Notes: a model not told the origin generated them from the sequence alone. Numbered from the stretch's first letter, positions 45,632-58,126 are shown. The stretch: 64,000 nucleotides of DNA from Comamonas antarctica (GCF_013363755.1 NZ_CP054840.1:62001-126000); one strand, 5' to 3'. Made by a program: numbers and translations.

Positions 45632-45773
45632 CCCTTCGACAGGGTCGCTTAGACAGGGTCGCTTAGACAGGGTCGCTTAGACAGGGTCGCTTAGACAGGG
45701 TCGCTTAGACAGGGTCGCTTCAACAGGCTCAGGGTGAACGGGCTGTGACCGTTCGTCCTGAGCTTGTCGAAGG
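45632..45773. repeat. Interspersed palindromic repeat, copy E with internal tandem expansion
   Basis: The left arm begins CCCTTCGACAGG at 45632 and should continue GCTCAGGG. It is instead interrupted by the 14-bp tandem array (45638-45721) before AACAGGCTCAGGGTGAACGG resumes. The right arm CCGTTCGTCCTGAGCTTGTC then GAAGG is at 45749-45773. The gap between moaC (stop 45580) and the pilin gene (stop 45800) holds only this. Confidence 0.8.
45638..45721. repeat. Six tandem 14-bp repeats
   Basis: GACAGGGTCGCTTA is repeated head to tail at 45638, 45652, 45666, 45680 and 45694. A sixth unit at 45708 differs in its last base. The copies are identical, which suggests recent slippage. The unit resembles the arm sequence CGACAGGCTCAGG of the surrounding palindrome. 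Two- or three-fold symmetry is absent and there are no spacers, so it is not a CRISPR. Confidence 0.9.
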
Positions 45774-45799
45774 ATGAACGTCCGGTGCTCGGAAACGCA

Positions 45800-46348
45800 T
45801 CACGACACCAGATAGCGGCAATTAGCTGGCAGAAACTTGAAAGCCGCCGCATTGGCAATTCCGCAACCCCAGACAATCGGTTGAGCCGCACGCATGGGAT
45901 TGGATGGAAGTGCCGAATTGGTCACGGTGCCGCTGCCAGGAGTCAGCAAAATCGGTGCACCCAATGATCCAGCCACCTGTCCCGCATAGGTGATGGTGAT
46001 CCGGCCATCGCCCATCACTGGTGTGGCCAGGGCTGCAATGCCGGCAATGGCAATCGAAGCGACATTGGAGCCTGCGACATATTCGTAGGTATACGCTGCC
46101 AGGGTTGAGGTCGGTACAGTCGCCGCGCCGGTCCCGGCATAGGGGGCCACACCGGCGGTAGTGGCCGTGGACAGTGTTTCCGCCACCGCTGCCTTGGCTG
46201 TAGTGGCTAACGTAAGGCCTTCGCTGACGCGAGCCCGGGTCGTGTAATCCTGATAAGCGGGCAAGGCCACGGCGGCCAGGATGCCAATGATCGCTACCAC
46301 CACCATCAATTCGATCAGGGTGAAACCTTGTTGGAGGGTGCGTTTCAT
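45800..46348 (-). CDS. Type IV pilin, copy 1
   Basis: A 182-residue type IVa prepilin. The start at 46348 gives [20 protein letters not shown], with the PilD cleavage site after G8 and the conserved Glu at mature position 5. The hydrophobic N-terminal helix follows (to about 30). A disulfide-bounded C-terminal loop uses the cysteines in WGCGIA and PANCRYLV. It closely resembles copy 2 at 47451-48008 in both ends but differs in the middle, the part exposed on the fibre. A sigma-54-like promoter lies upstream. Confidence 0.93.
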   Translation of the reverse strand: MKRTLQQGFTLIELMVVVAIIGILAAVALPAYQDYTTRARVSEGLTLATTAKAAVAETLSTATTAGVAPYAGTGAATVPTSTLAAYTYEYVAGSNVASIAIAGIAALATPVMGDGRITITYAGQVAGSLGAPILLTPGSGTVTNSALPSNPMRAAQPIVWGCGIANAAAFKFLPANCRYLVS

Positions 46349-46381
46349 TGAAGCTCCTGGATAAAGATCTGGATGCGGCTT

Positions 46382-46396
46382 GCACCTCGTGAGCCA
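46382..46396 (-). promoter_or_regulatory. Possible sigma-54 promoter of pilin copy 1
   Basis: On the minus strand TGGCTCACGAGGTGC has GG and GC at the required 12-base offset of sigma-54 promoters, 34 bases upstream of the pilin ATG. The -12 element is GTGC rather than TTGC, so the match is weaker than at copy 2. Confidence 0.4.
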
Positions 46397-46501
46397 TTCT
46401 TGATGGCAGGGGAAATAGCTATTGGTTGGATGATGCGCGAAAGCGAAATTTTTTGCACGCATCAGTTGATGCCTCACTCGTCGCTTGCGCGAAAACCACC
46501 T

Positions 46502-46526
46502 CCGTTCGTGCTGAGCTTGTCGAAGC
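46502..46526. repeat. Interspersed palindromic repeat, half copy F
   Basis: CCGTTCGTGCTGAGCTTGTC then GAAGC is one arm of the repeat between the accessory gene (stop 46564) and the copy 1 pilin promoter. Confidence 0.65.
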
Positions 46527-46563
46527 AAGAACGTCCAGTTTTTCAAGCACGTGCAGGAAGTGT

Positions 46564-47331
46564 CTACCGGCGCGGAATGAACCCGTCACCCGGAATATAG
46601 GTGAAAGGCTCCATGTTGCGCGCGTCAATCAACGCCACCCAGTCCATGGACCGAACGCTGGTGAAGGGCAGCCAGACGATGGATTCATGCGGTACCTTGA
46701 ACTTCTGCGCAAGCCGTTTTATTTCCGTCTGCTTGTCCGGATATACCGCAACTAGCTCTGCAAGATTTCTGCTCGCTGCTCGAACCTTTCCCTTGGCTGG
46801 ACCATATTCTTCCCACATTTCAGGCCGCAGCGAAGGTTCTTTACCTGCCAGCGATAAATCGATGCTTCGCAGCATTTCATCGCCATCTTTTGGGGTCCTC
46901 GTACTCAGTAGTTCTGGGCCCATCGATGGTAGGCGTTTCCAACGGTCAGGCCCTTTTGCTAAATCATCGGGATCAATTTCGATAGCATTTATCATTCGCA
47001 GACGATCGGTTTCAAAAACAATGTGAACAGGGCGAATTTGATAAATCGTCCAAACACCATATACGAGTGTAATGAGTTGTATAGCAACAACGACTGACGC
47101 ATCGAGCATTAACTCGCGCCGAGACTTCTTCGAATTCCAAATGATATAAAGCAACAAAGGGCCGCAGATCACATTGATGATAGTGACCAGCCAATAGAGT
47201 GAAGTGCTTTCTGTTAGATTAACAAGGGGGCTAGGAAACCAGATCCTGAAGACAATAAATGAAATGACAATCGCAATAACAAGCGAAAGTGCTGCATTAA
47301 TGATGGCAGCTAAAATTCTTCCGTTGAGCAT
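46564..47331 (-). CDS. TfpX/TfpZ-family type IV pilin accessory protein
   Basis: A 255-residue membrane protein. Three spans (about 10-30, 46-66, 79-99) lead to a soluble C-terminal region. The family words are [25 protein letters not shown] and [28 protein letters not shown]. TfpX/Y/Z proteins in Pseudomonas and relatives accompany particular pilin alleles and influence pilus assembly or retraction. The gene is flanked by two pilin genes on the same strand. Its DNA is visibly richer in A and T and rare codons than its neighbours, suggesting transfer with the pilin allele. A terminator lies between it and pilin copy 2. Confidence 0.85.
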   Translation of the reverse strand: MLNGRILAAIINAALSLVIAIVISFIVFRIWFPSPLVNLTESTSLYWLVTIINVICGPLLLYIIWNSKKSRRELMLDASVVVAIQLITLVYGVWTIYQIRPVHIVFETDRLRMINAIEIDPDDLAKGPDRWKRLPSMGPELLSTRTPKDGDEMLRSIDLSLAGKEPSLRPEMWEEYGPAKGKVRAASRNLAELVAVYPDKQTEIKRLAQKFKVPHESIVWLPFTSVRSMDWVALIDARNMEPFTYIPGDGFIPRR

Positions 47332-47365
47332 GATTTGCGTCCTTGTTATAAATGCTGTTGGAAAT

Positions 47366-47391
47366 AAAAAAGGGCCGCGCGGCCCTTTTTT
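47366..47391. terminator. Terminator downstream of pilin copy 2
   Basis: AAAAAAGGGCCGC and GCGGCCCTTTTTT form a perfect 26-base palindrome. The A and T runs at the two ends make it a terminator in both directions. It lies 60 bases after the pilin stop (47451) and upstream of the accessory gene start (47331), so the accessory gene needs its own promoter or read-through. Confidence 0.9.
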
Positions 47392-47450
47392 ATCATTAGC
47401 ACACTGCGATGCCTAAATTTTCCAGCACTTAACATGCTGTTAAATGAAAA

Positions 47451-48044
<594 letters not shown>

Positions 48045-48046
48045 TC

Positions 48047-48062
48047 AGCAATTGTCATGCCA
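48047..48062 (-). promoter_or_regulatory. Sigma-54 promoter of pilin copy 2
   Basis: On the minus strand TGGCATGACAATTGCTG matches the sigma-54 consensus TGGCAY-N5-TTGC exactly, with GG and GC in register. The predicted start of transcription is about 28 bases before the pilin ATG. PilR normally activates such promoters; pilS/pilR are not in the window. Confidence 0.75.
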
Positions 48063-48220
48063 TCACGCGCTCAGAGGAAGAACCTGCCTCGCTGCAAAAC
48101 TTTGTTGCAAATTCTGCGAAGTTCAAACATTCTCTGACAAGAATGCCGCTTCTATGTGACAAAGTTGTCAAATTCATTGACTCAAGGACAAAACATGTCA
48201 CTTTGGGGCGGAGCAGAGCG

Positions 48221-48817
48221 TCAGGCCCCGGCTTGAAGCCGCAAAAAGTGCAGCCGGCTGCCTGCCAGTTCAATCAGGTCACCATGCTGCAATGGCCTGG
48301 CATCGGCGCCGACCCCCAGTCCATTGAGGCGCAGGCTGCCATCCGCGCCCTCGGTGCGTGCCAGCATGAAGCCCGAGGACTTGCGCGTGATGGTGGCCAC
48401 CGCGACGCCGGGCTTGCCCAGGGTGGTTACGGGTTTGAGCAGGGCCACCTCACGCGGGGTGTCGCCTTCGAGCCGCAGGCACGCCGGCTGCGCGGCCGCC
48501 GCTGCGGCGCCCCATTGTGTGTACTCTTCGGGGCTCAGCTGCAGGCGCATCTCATACTGCCCGATGTTCAGCAGATCCCCATGCTGCAGTTCCTGGCGCG
48601 CGATGCGCTGCTGGTTCACATAGGTGCCGTTGGTGCTTTGCAGGTCTTCGATGTGCACGCGGCCGCCCACACAATGCAGCAGTGCATGCTCGCCGCTCAC
48701 GGCCAGATTGCTGATCACGATGTCGTTGTAGGGCCGGCGCCCGAGCGTGGTGCGCTCCTTGGTCAGCGCGACTTCCTTGATGATGGCGCCATCGATTGAA
48801 ATGACCAGGCGGGGCAT
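48221..48817 (-). CDS. FHA-domain protein
   Basis: A 198-residue cytoplasmic protein with one clear forkhead-associated domain (about 5-85): G26-R27, S41-G42-E43-H44 and N63-G64-T65 are the phosphothreonine-binding residues. The C-terminal part (about 100-195) is a second, degenerate FHA-like unit with GLGVGADARPLQHGDLIELAGSR. FHA proteins read Ser/Thr-kinase signals. A PP2C phosphatase gene lies 79 bases upstream on the same strand. No kinase gene is present in the window. Confidence 0.88.
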   Translation of the reverse strand: MPRLVISIDGAIIKEVALTKERTTLGRRPYNDIVISNLAVSGEHALLHCVGGRVHIEDLQSTNGTYVNQQRIARQELQHGDLLNIGQYEMRLQLSPEEYTQWGAAAAAAQPACLRLEGDTPREVALLKPVTTLGKPGVAVATITRKSSGFMLARTEGADGSLRLNGLGVGADARPLQHGDLIELAGSRLHFLRLQAGA

Positions 48818-48896
48818 GCATGGACTCCTGCGGGTGGTGGAACGCGACGCCGCGGGCGGGGCCGCGCGGCAAGGCGTGAGTTTAGCCGCAGGCGCT

Positions 48897-49718
48897 TCAG
48901 TGGTCCTGGTCCGCAGGCGCGGGTTCTACAGCCGCGATGATCACGCTGATGTTGTCATGCCCGCCCCTGGCATTGGCCTGCGCAATCAACTGGTCGGCCT
49001 GCAGGCTCAGCGGCTGGGGCAGGGCCAGCAACGCCGCGATGTCGGCCGCGCCCAGCATGTCGCTGAGGCCGTCGGAACACAGCAGCACGCGGTCGCCGGC
49101 TTCGAGCGGTTCTTCGTACAGCGTGGGCTGGGCGCGTGCACTCACCCCCAGCGCGCGCGTGATCAGGTGGCCCTGGCCGGACTGCGCCGCGGCCTCGACG
49201 CTGATATGGCCTGCATCGATCAGCTCCTGCAGCCAGGAATGGTCCGTGGTGAGCTGGCGCAGCGTGCCGCGGCGCCACAGATAGGCGCGCGAGTCGCCGA
49301 GATGGGCCACGACCAGCCGGTCCTGCGTGAACACCGCGGCCACGACGGTGGTGCCCATGCCTTCGCATTCCGGATGGCGCGCGGCATGTGCGCGCACCGC
49401 GGTGTTGGCCTTTTGCACGCATTGCTCGAGTGCGCGGTGCACGGCCGCCATGCGTGCCGGCACGGACGAGGGCGCGGGCTGCGCGGCGCTGTGCTGCAGC
49501 GATTGCACGACGCATTGCACCGCCAGTGCGCTGGCGACCTCGCCCGCCTGGTAGCCGCCCATGCCGTCGGCCAGGACGGCCAGCGACCAGGCAGCGCCCG
49601 CCTCGGCATGCACGGCATCCTCATTGTTGGCGCGTACCAGGCCGCGGTCGGTGCGCTGCACGAAGGCGTAGCGCCATTGCGACTCTGGCGGAGGAGGGCG
49701 GCGAAGGCTCAGGAACAC
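48897..49718 (-). CDS. PP2C-family serine/threonine phosphatase
   Basis: About 273 residues. Metal-binding motifs RTDRGLVRANNEDA, LADGMGGYQAGEVAS, LVVAHLGDSRAYLWR and GGHDNISVIIA cover the family signature with all key aspartates. I used a GTG at 49718, where family similarity begins. The frame stays open to 49937 and an ATG at 49895 is possible, so the N-terminus is uncertain. It presumably removes phosphate from proteins recognised by the neighbouring FHA protein. Confidence 0.85.
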   Translation of the reverse strand: MFLSLRRPPPPESQWRYAFVQRTDRGLVRANNEDAVHAEAGAAWSLAVLADGMGGYQAGEVASALAVQCVVQSLQHSAAQPAPSSVPARMAAVHRALEQCVQKANTAVRAHAARHPECEGMGTTVVAAVFTQDRLVVAHLGDSRAYLWRRGTLRQLTTDHSWLQELIDAGHISVEAAAQSGQGHLITRALGVSARAQPTLYEEPLEAGDRVLLCSDGLSDMLGAADIAALLALPQPLSLQADQLIAQANARGGHDNISVIIAAVEPAPADQDH

Positions 49719-49895
49719 GGATGGAGGGGGTAGTGGGAACGGCCCGCAGGCGCGCGGGGATGCAATTGTCCAGGGGGCGGGAATGCCCCTGCATTCTGTG
49801 TGCGGCGGCATGCGCCTGACATTGGACGCAAGCGCATCTTGCCACGGCCACGTGGATGGGGTATTTGCCGGCCCGCACGGCATGCCCTGCGGCAT

Positions 49896-49946
49896 GAAAA
49901 AAAGGGATGGTGCAGGCGCGCCATTGCGCACCGGCATCCATCCCTT
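49896..49946 (-). terminator. Terminator of sucCD
   Basis: On the minus strand the arms AAGGGATGG and CCATCCCTT (49938-49946 and 49902-49910) close a long loop and are followed by eight T. The region 49719-50002 contains this hairpin and the uncertain N-terminal frame of the phosphatase, and no other gene. Confidence 0.8.
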
Positions 49947-50002
49947 GTCTTGCGCACCGGCTCCCGGGCAGCGGTGCGCGCGGCGGCGTCAGCCGCCGTG
50001 GA

Positions 50003-50896
50003 TCAGATCAGGCCCTTGAGCAGGCGGCCCATTTCCGACGGGTTGCGGGTGATCGTGAAGCCGCACTCTTCCATGATGGCGAGCTTGGCATCTGCCGTGT
50101 CGGCGCCGCCGGAGATCAGCGCGCCGGCGTGGCCCATGCGCTTGCCCGGAGGGGCGGTGACGCCAGCGATGAAGCCGACGATGGGCTTCTTCATATTGGC
50201 CTTGCACCACATGGCGGCTTCGGCTTCATCGGGGCCGCCGATTTCACCGATCATGATCACGGCGTCGGTGTCCGGATCGTCGTTGAAAGCCTTCATCACG
50301 TCGATGTGCTTCAGGCCGTTGATCGGGTCGCCACCGATGCCGACAGCGGTCGACTGGCCAATGCCCAGTTCGGTCAGCTGCGCCACGGCTTCATAGGTCA
50401 GCGTGCCGGAGCGCGAGACCACGCCGATGCGGCCCTTCTTGTGGATGTGGCCGGGCATGATGCCGATCTTGATCTCGTCGGGCGTGATCAGGCCGGGGCA
50501 GTTGGGGCCCAGCAGCAGGGTCTTCTTGCCGCCGGCGGCTTCCTTGGCCTTCATGCGGTTGCGCACTTCGAGCATGTCACGGACGGGGATGCCTTCGGTG
50601 ATGCAGATCGCCATGTCCAGGTCGGCTTCGACGGCTTCCCAGATGGCAGCGGCAGCGCCTGCGGGCGGCACGTAGATCACCGACACGGTGGCGCCGGTCT
50701 GGTGCGCGGCTTCCTTGACCGAACCGTAGATTGGGATGTTGAAGATCGACTCGCCAGCCTTCTTCGGGTTCACGCCGGCCACGAAACAGTTCTTGCCGTT
50801 CGCGTATTCCTGGCACTTCTCGGTGTGGAACTGGCCCGTCTTGCCGGTGATGCCCTGGGTGATGACTTTGGTGTCTTTGTTGATATAGATCGACAT
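50003..50896 (-). CDS. sucD: Succinyl-CoA synthetase, alpha subunit
   Basis: A 297-residue subunit that binds CoA and carries the phosphohistidine of the TCA-cycle enzyme interconverting succinyl-CoA and succinate plus ATP. It has the Rossmann start [28 protein letters not shown], and the active-site region [14 protein letters not shown] with the catalytic His. The start is at 50896. It follows sucC by 19 bases and is transcribed with it. Confidence 0.97.
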   Translation of the reverse strand: MSIYINKDTKVITQGITGKTGQFHTEKCQEYANGKNCFVAGVNPKKAGESIFNIPIYGSVKEAAHQTGATVSVIYVPPAGAAAAIWEAVEADLDMAICITEGIPVRDMLEVRNRMKAKEAAGGKKTLLLGPNCPGLITPDEIKIGIMPGHIHKKGRIGVVSRSGTLTYEAVAQLTELGIGQSTAVGIGGDPINGLKHIDVMKAFNDDPDTDAVIMIGEIGGPDEAEAAMWCKANMKKPIVGFIAGVTAPPGKRMGHAGALISGGADTADAKLAIMEECGFTITRNPSEMGRLLKGLI

Positions 50897-50915
50897 GTGT
50901 TGGCTCCAGGGTCGG

Positions 50916-52076
<1,161 letters not shown>

Positions 52077-52236
52077 GAGCTGTCTCTCTCTCAGGAATGG
52101 TGGTTTACCCGGTTGCCATAATGCTGTCTGGCCGCGGGCATGGGACATGGCAGCCCGGAAATGTATCATGCTGCGATGCACCATCCCTGGTGTAAAACTA
52201 CTAACCCATATACTGGCTTTTGCGTGGCGCTTGTAG

Positions 52237-53202
<966 letters not shown>

Positions 53203-53271
53203 GGGCGGCGCGGCCGATAGGTCGCGCGCCAAGTGCCCGCGGCTTGCGTTTGCGCGAGGCAGGCAGTTCAT

Positions 53272-53310
53272 GGTTCGACGCGCCCGGCCAGAGAGGCTCA
53301 CCACGAACGG
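53272..53310. repeat. Interspersed palindromic repeat, variant copy G
   Basis: GGTTCGACGCGCCCGGCCAG then AGAGGCTCACCACGAACGG is the inverse of the variant at 40771-40809. The 132-base gap between argC and recX holds only this repeat. Confidence 0.55.
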
Positions 53311-53334
53311 TTTGTCATTCCTGCGGCCGCAAAG

Positions 53335-53787
53335 CTATTCCTCGGGCTGCTGCCCGGCCACCACCTTGCGCACCACATCGCCCGAAAACCCCCGGCTGGC
53401 CAGAAAGCGCATCTGCTTGAGCCGGTCCTGTGGTGTTTCTGCAGGTGCGCCAAAGCGCTGGCGCCAGACGGCATGCGCGCGCTGCCATTCGGTGGCGCGC
53501 AGTTCCTGGGTCGCGGCGCGCACCGTGTCGTCGTCGAGGCCCTTGCTGCGCATTTCCTGAACCACGCGCGCCGTGCCCAGCTTGCTGCCGCGGCGGTAGG
53601 CCAGCGATTGCGCGACGCGTTCGGGATTGATGAAATTCTTCGCTTCCAGCTCGTCGAGCGTCGCGGCGAGATCGTCGCCTTCGGCCACATGGGCCGCCAG
53701 CTTGCGTTCGAGTTCGAGCCGGGAATGCTCGCGCTGCGCCAGCAGGCGCAGCGCGCGGCCCTTGAGGGAGAGGGTGTCGAAGCCCAT
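53335..53787 (-). CDS. recX: RecA regulator RecX
   Basis: A 150-residue helical protein made of three-helix repeats ([20 protein letters not shown], then [23 protein letters not shown] segments, then [19 protein letters not shown]). RecX caps RecA filaments and limits recombination. The gene follows recA on the same strand with a terminator hairpin between them, a frequent arrangement that keeps RecX scarcer than RecA. Confidence 0.93.
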   Translation of the reverse strand: MGFDTLSLKGRALRLLAQREHSRLELERKLAAHVAEGDDLAATLDELEAKNFINPERVAQSLAYRRGSKLGTARVVQEMRSKGLDDDTVRAATQELRATEWQRAHAVWRQRFGAPAETPQDRLKQMRFLASRGFSGDVVRKVVAGQQPEE

Positions 53788-53796
53788 GGCAATGCA

Positions 53797-53842
53797 AAAG
53801 CAAAAGCCCGGGCCGGGCCTACGCGGCCCAGCCCGGGCTTCA
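53797..53842 (-). terminator. Hairpin between recA and recX
   Basis: On the minus strand the arms AAGCCCGGGC (53831-53840) and GCCCGGGCTT (53804-53813) are separated by 17 bases and followed by TTGCTTTTGC. It is an attenuating terminator: partial read-through would supply recX. Confidence 0.75.
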
Positions 53843-53846
53843 CTGC

Positions 53847-54983
<1,137 letters not shown>

Positions 54984-55027
54984 GAAAAACTCCTGATAAA
55001 GCAATGATTTTGGAGAGCACCGACGGT

Positions 55028-55060
55028 CTGTTGTTACTGCCAGCCTGGATGCTTGAACAG
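55028..55060 (-). promoter_or_regulatory. Possible LexA-type operator(s) of recA
   Basis: Two successive CTG-N10-CAG sites (55028-55043 and 55045-55060) lie 45-77 bases upstream of the recA start. The second reads CTGTTCAAGCATCCAG on the minus strand, one base off CTGT-N8-ACAG. Such sites are expected for SOS control, but neither is perfect. Confidence 0.35.
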
Positions 55061-55101
55061 TAGTTTATGAGGGTTGTACTTTTCTGTATAGATGATTTTT
55101 A

Positions 55102-55116
55102 GTCAGTTTCCCTGAC
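55102..55116. promoter_or_regulatory. Inverted repeat next to the MarR start
   Basis: GTCAG (55102-55106) and CTGAC (55112-55116) with a 5-base spacer end 8 bases before the MarR ATG. The position suits autorepression by the MarR protein, but the arms are only 5 bp. Confidence 0.35.
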
Positions 55117-55124
55117 AATTACTC

Positions 55125-55628
55125 ATGGCATCCCTTTCACCTTCCACTTCCTATTCCGATGACTGGCGCCAGCTCCATCTGGGCCGCTTGCTCGGGCATT
55201 CGATGCGCCGCTTCGATGCGCGTGTCATGCAGCTGATGGCGCATGCGCTCGAGGTGCCGCTGGCGCTGTCCAACCTTGCGGCGCGCGACCAGGTCAGCGC
55301 CGCGCACATCCACATCACGCGCCATCTGTCGCTGGCCGGCGACCGGTTGACCGATCTCGCCGAGCGCGCCGGCATGAGCAAGCAGGCGATGGCCGATCTG
55401 GTCGAGCAGTGCCTGGCATGGGGCTTGGTCACGCGCGAGCCCGATGCGCGTGACCGGCGCACGCGCTGGATCCGCTTCACGCCCACGGGGCTCAGCTGGC
55501 TGCAGGCGTTCCAGGCGGCCGTGGCCCAGGCCGAGGCCGAGTTCCGCGCCGAAGTCGGGGACGAGGTCGCGACCGTGGTGGCGCTCGGGCTCGAGGTCTA
55601 TGCCGCCAGCAGCGGCAAGCCGGCATAG
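55125..55628 (+). CDS. MarR-family transcriptional regulator
   Basis: A 167-residue MarR-type winged-helix regulator: a helical dimerisation N-terminus, the recognition region RLTDLAERAGMSKQAMADLVEQCLAWGL (about 75-103), the wing with DARDRRTRWIRFTPTG (about 107-122) and a C-terminal helix. Its regulon is not visible; the closest downstream gene is the TctD-like regulator 97 bases on. It is divergent from recA. Confidence 0.9.
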   Translation: MASLSPSTSYSDDWRQLHLGRLLGHSMRRFDARVMQLMAHALEVPLALSNLAARDQVSAAHIHITRHLSLAGDRLTDLAERAGMSKQAMADLVEQCLAWGLVTREPDARDRRTRWIRFTPTGLSWLQAFQAAVAQAEAEFRAEVGDEVATVVALGLEVYAASSGKPA

Positions 55629-55724
55629 CGCGAAAACCCCAGGCCGGGCGGCGCCATCCACCCCTAGAATCGACCAAACCCCCGGCGGTCTTGCACTGCC
55701 GTGTCCATTCAGGGAAATATCCGC

Positions 55725-56399
55725 ATGCGCATCTTGATTGCCGAGGACGACCAGGTCTTTGCCGATGGCCTGTTGCGCAGCCTGCGCGGCTCGGGCGCCG
55801 TGGTCAGCCATGTGGCCAGCGGCAGCGAAGCCGAGTCGGTGCTGATGACCAGCAGCGAGTTCGACCTGCTGATCCTCGATCTGGGCCTGCCGAAGATGCA
55901 TGGCCTCGAAGTGCTGCGCCGGCTGCGCGGGCGCGGCGACGGCCTGCCGGTGCTGATCCTCACGGCCGCCGACAGCGTCGAAGAACGCGTCAAGGGGCTC
56001 GATTTCGGCGCCGACGACTACATGGCCAAGCCATTCAGCCTGCAGGAGCTCGAAGCGCGCGTGCGCGCCCTGACGCGCCGCGGCATGGGCGGCGCCAGCA
56101 GCACCATCAAGCATGGGCCGCTGGTCTATGACCAGTCGGGCCGGGTGGCCACCATCGACGGCAAGATGGTCGAGCTTTCGGCGCGCGAACTGGGCTTGCT
56201 GGAAGTGCTGCTGCAGCGCGCGGGCCGCCTGGTCAGCAAGGACCAGCTGGTCGAGCGCCTGTGCGAATGGGGCGAGGAGCTGAGCAACAACGCGATCGAG
56301 GTCTACATCCATCGCCTGCGCAAGAAGATCGAGCATGGGCCGATCCGCATTGCGACCGTGCGGGGGCTGGGATATTGCCTCGAAAAGATCCGCGATTGA
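55725..56399 (+). CDS. tctD: TctD-like OmpR-family response regulator
   Basis: A 224-residue regulator. The receiver domain has EDD at 7-9, phospho-acceptor D52 (LLILDLGLPKMHGLEVL) and K at the KPFSLQEL position. The OmpR winged helix follows (about 125-220, SARELGLLEVLLQRAGRLVSKDQL ... VYIHRLRKKIEHGPIRIATVRGLGY). The start at 55725 is the inner ATG. Its partner kinase starts 253 bases downstream, beyond an insertion of repeats. TctD/TctE-type pairs control tricarboxylate uptake in relatives; that role here is inferred from similarity. Confidence 0.85.
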   Translation: MRILIAEDDQVFADGLLRSLRGSGAVVSHVASGSEAESVLMTSSEFDLLILDLGLPKMHGLEVLRRLRGRGDGLPVLILTAADSVEERVKGLDFGADDYMAKPFSLQELEARVRALTRRGMGGASSTIKHGPLVYDQSGRVATIDGKMVELSARELGLLEVLLQRAGRLVSKDQLVERLCEWGEELSNNAIEVYIHRLRKKIEHGPIRIATVRGLGYCLEKIRD

Positions 56400-56652
56400 G
56401 CATGGCTGACTGCTGGGAGGCAGCGACTTCCTCGCACATTGCTCGCCCTGAGCCTGTCGAAGGGCGTTTTAGGGCGTGCCGCAAAGAAGCCGTGGCTACT
56501 GTATGGAGGCCCTGCGTTCATCCTTCGACAGGCTCAGGACGAACGGGGAACCAGCAGAGGCCTTGCTGTTTCTTGGTCACGTCTGGCGAGACGTGTCTCG
56601 CTTCTCCCGCTCAGGACGAACAGACCGCCAATCGCGTGCTTCCCGATACGCC
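56400..56652. repeat. Cluster of interspersed repeats separating the two-component pair
   Basis: The gap contains one arm at 56443-56469 (CCCTGAGCCTGTCGAAGGGC), an opposite arm at 56522-56546 (CCTTCGACAGGCTCAGGACG then AACGG) and a fragment CGCTCAGGACGAACAG at 56605. No gene is present. The arms face each other across about 50 bases, so this could fold into one large stem in the operon transcript. Confidence 0.75.
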
Positions 56653-58113
56653 ATGAAACTCTTCCAGCGCGAGCAGTATTCGCTGTTTGGCGGCATCCTG
56701 GACTGGATGCTCACGCCCTTGCTGCTGCTGTGGCCCGTGAGCCTGGCCCTGACCTGGCTGGTGGCGCAGGGACTGGCCAACCAGCCCTATGACCGCGCGC
56801 TGGAATATGACGTGCGCGTGCTGGCGCGGCAGGTGCAGCAGGGGCAATTGCAGTTCAGCCTGGCGCAGGCGCTGAGCCACAACCTGCGCGCGAGCGCTGC
56901 CGACAGCGTTTTCTACCAGGTGCTGGACCCGCAGGGCCGATTGGCGGCGGGCGAAAGCGCGCTGCCGCGGCCGCCCTGGACCGATGCCGAGCGGCGCAAT
57001 GGCGAGGTCCAGTTGTACGACGCCGAACTGCGCGGCGTGGACCTGCGCCTGGCGGCGTTGTGGGTGCCGCTGCCGGAACCCGGCCAGCCACTGGCGCTGG
57101 TGCAGGTCGCCGAGGCCCGCGACCAACGCAGTGCGCTGGCCGGGGAGATCATCCGCGGCGTGATGCTGCCGCAGTTCGTTGTGCTGCCGCTGGCGGTGAT
57201 GCTGGTGTGGATGGCGCTGGCGCGCGGCATCACGCCGCTGCACCGGCTCGAGGAGCGCATCCGCGCGCGCAAGCCCGACGACCTGTCGCCGCTGAACTTC
57301 GAGGATGTTCCGCTGGAAGTCGCGCCACTGGTCAATGCCGTCGACGACCTGCTGTGCCGCCTGAACGAATCGCTGGCGACGCAAAAGCGCTTTCTTGCCG
57401 ATGCCGCGCACCAGCTCAAGACCCCGCTGGCGGGCCTGCGCATGCAGGCCGACCTCGCGCAGCGCGAGGGCACCAGTACGCAGGAACTCAAGCGCTCGCT
57501 GCAGCAGATCGGCCGCGCCAGCATGCGCGCGAGCCACACCGTCAACCAGCTGCTGGCGCTGGCGCGCGTCGAAGGCACGGGCGCGGCCATGGCAAAGCAG
57601 CGCTGCGACCTCGCGCAGCTGGTGATCGACGTGGTGCGCGACTCGGTGCCGCGCGCGCTCGACAAGCATGTCGACCTGGGCTACGACGGCGCCGAGCCGG
57701 GTGCGCCCGGGGTCTGGATGGAAGGCAATCCAACGCTGCTGACCGAGCTGGTGCGCAACCTCGTCGACAACGCGATCAACTACACGCCGTCCACCCCGGA
57801 GCAGCCCGGCGTGGTCACGGTGCGGCTGCTGGCCGACACCTTCGAACGCATGCTGCTGCTCGAGGTCGAGGACACCGGGCCCGGTGTGCCCGAGGCGGAG
57901 CGCGCGCTAGTGTTCCAGCCGTTCTACCGCGCGCTCGGCACGCAGGCCGATGGCTCCGGGCTGGGCCTGCCCATCGTGCAGGAGATTGCACGCCAGCATG
58001 GCGCCCAGGTGTCGCTCGATGCGGCGCGTCCGCAGCAGCTGCCGCCGGGGGCGCGCTTCAGCGTGCGTTTTTCGGCGTTGCGGGCGCTGCCGGCGCTGGC
58101 CGCGTTGCCCTGA
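56653..58113 (+). CDS. tctE: TctE-like sensor histidine kinase
   Basis: A 486-residue inner-membrane kinase. Span 1 (about 20-40) and span 2 (about 170-190) flank a periplasmic domain of about 130 residues with FYQVLDPQGRLAAGESALP. The HAMP region precedes the phospho-acceptor H253 (DAAHQLKTPLAGLRMQAD). The ATPase domain has NLVDNAINYTP, DTGPGVP and GSGLGLPIV. ATG 56653 is preferred because in-frame upstream sequence belongs to the repeat cluster. It pairs with the regulator at 55725-56399. Confidence 0.88.
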   Translation: MKLFQREQYSLFGGILDWMLTPLLLLWPVSLALTWLVAQGLANQPYDRALEYDVRVLARQVQQGQLQFSLAQALSHNLRASAADSVFYQVLDPQGRLAAGESALPRPPWTDAERRNGEVQLYDAELRGVDLRLAALWVPLPEPGQPLALVQVAEARDQRSALAGEIIRGVMLPQFVVLPLAVMLVWMALARGITPLHRLEERIRARKPDDLSPLNFEDVPLEVAPLVNAVDDLLCRLNESLATQKRFLADAAHQLKTPLAGLRMQADLAQREGTSTQELKRSLQQIGRASMRASHTVNQLLALARVEGTGAAMAKQRCDLAQLVIDVVRDSVPRALDKHVDLGYDGAEPGAPGVWMEGNPTLLTELVRNLVDNAINYTPSTPEQPGVVTVRLLADTFERMLLLEVEDTGPGVPEAERALVFQPFYRALGTQADGSGLGLPIVQEIARQHGAQVSLDAARPQQLPPGARFSVRFSALRALPALAALP

Positions 58114-58126
58114 TGCGGACCTGGGT

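Noticed and set aside
45638..45721. Possible CRISPR array
   Set aside because: The repeats are only 14 bp, directly adjacent without spacers, and no cas gene is present.
53215..53334. Possible small RNA in the argC-recX gap
   Set aside because: The folded sequence is a variant of the interspersed palindromic repeat found elsewhere, so it needs no separate explanation.
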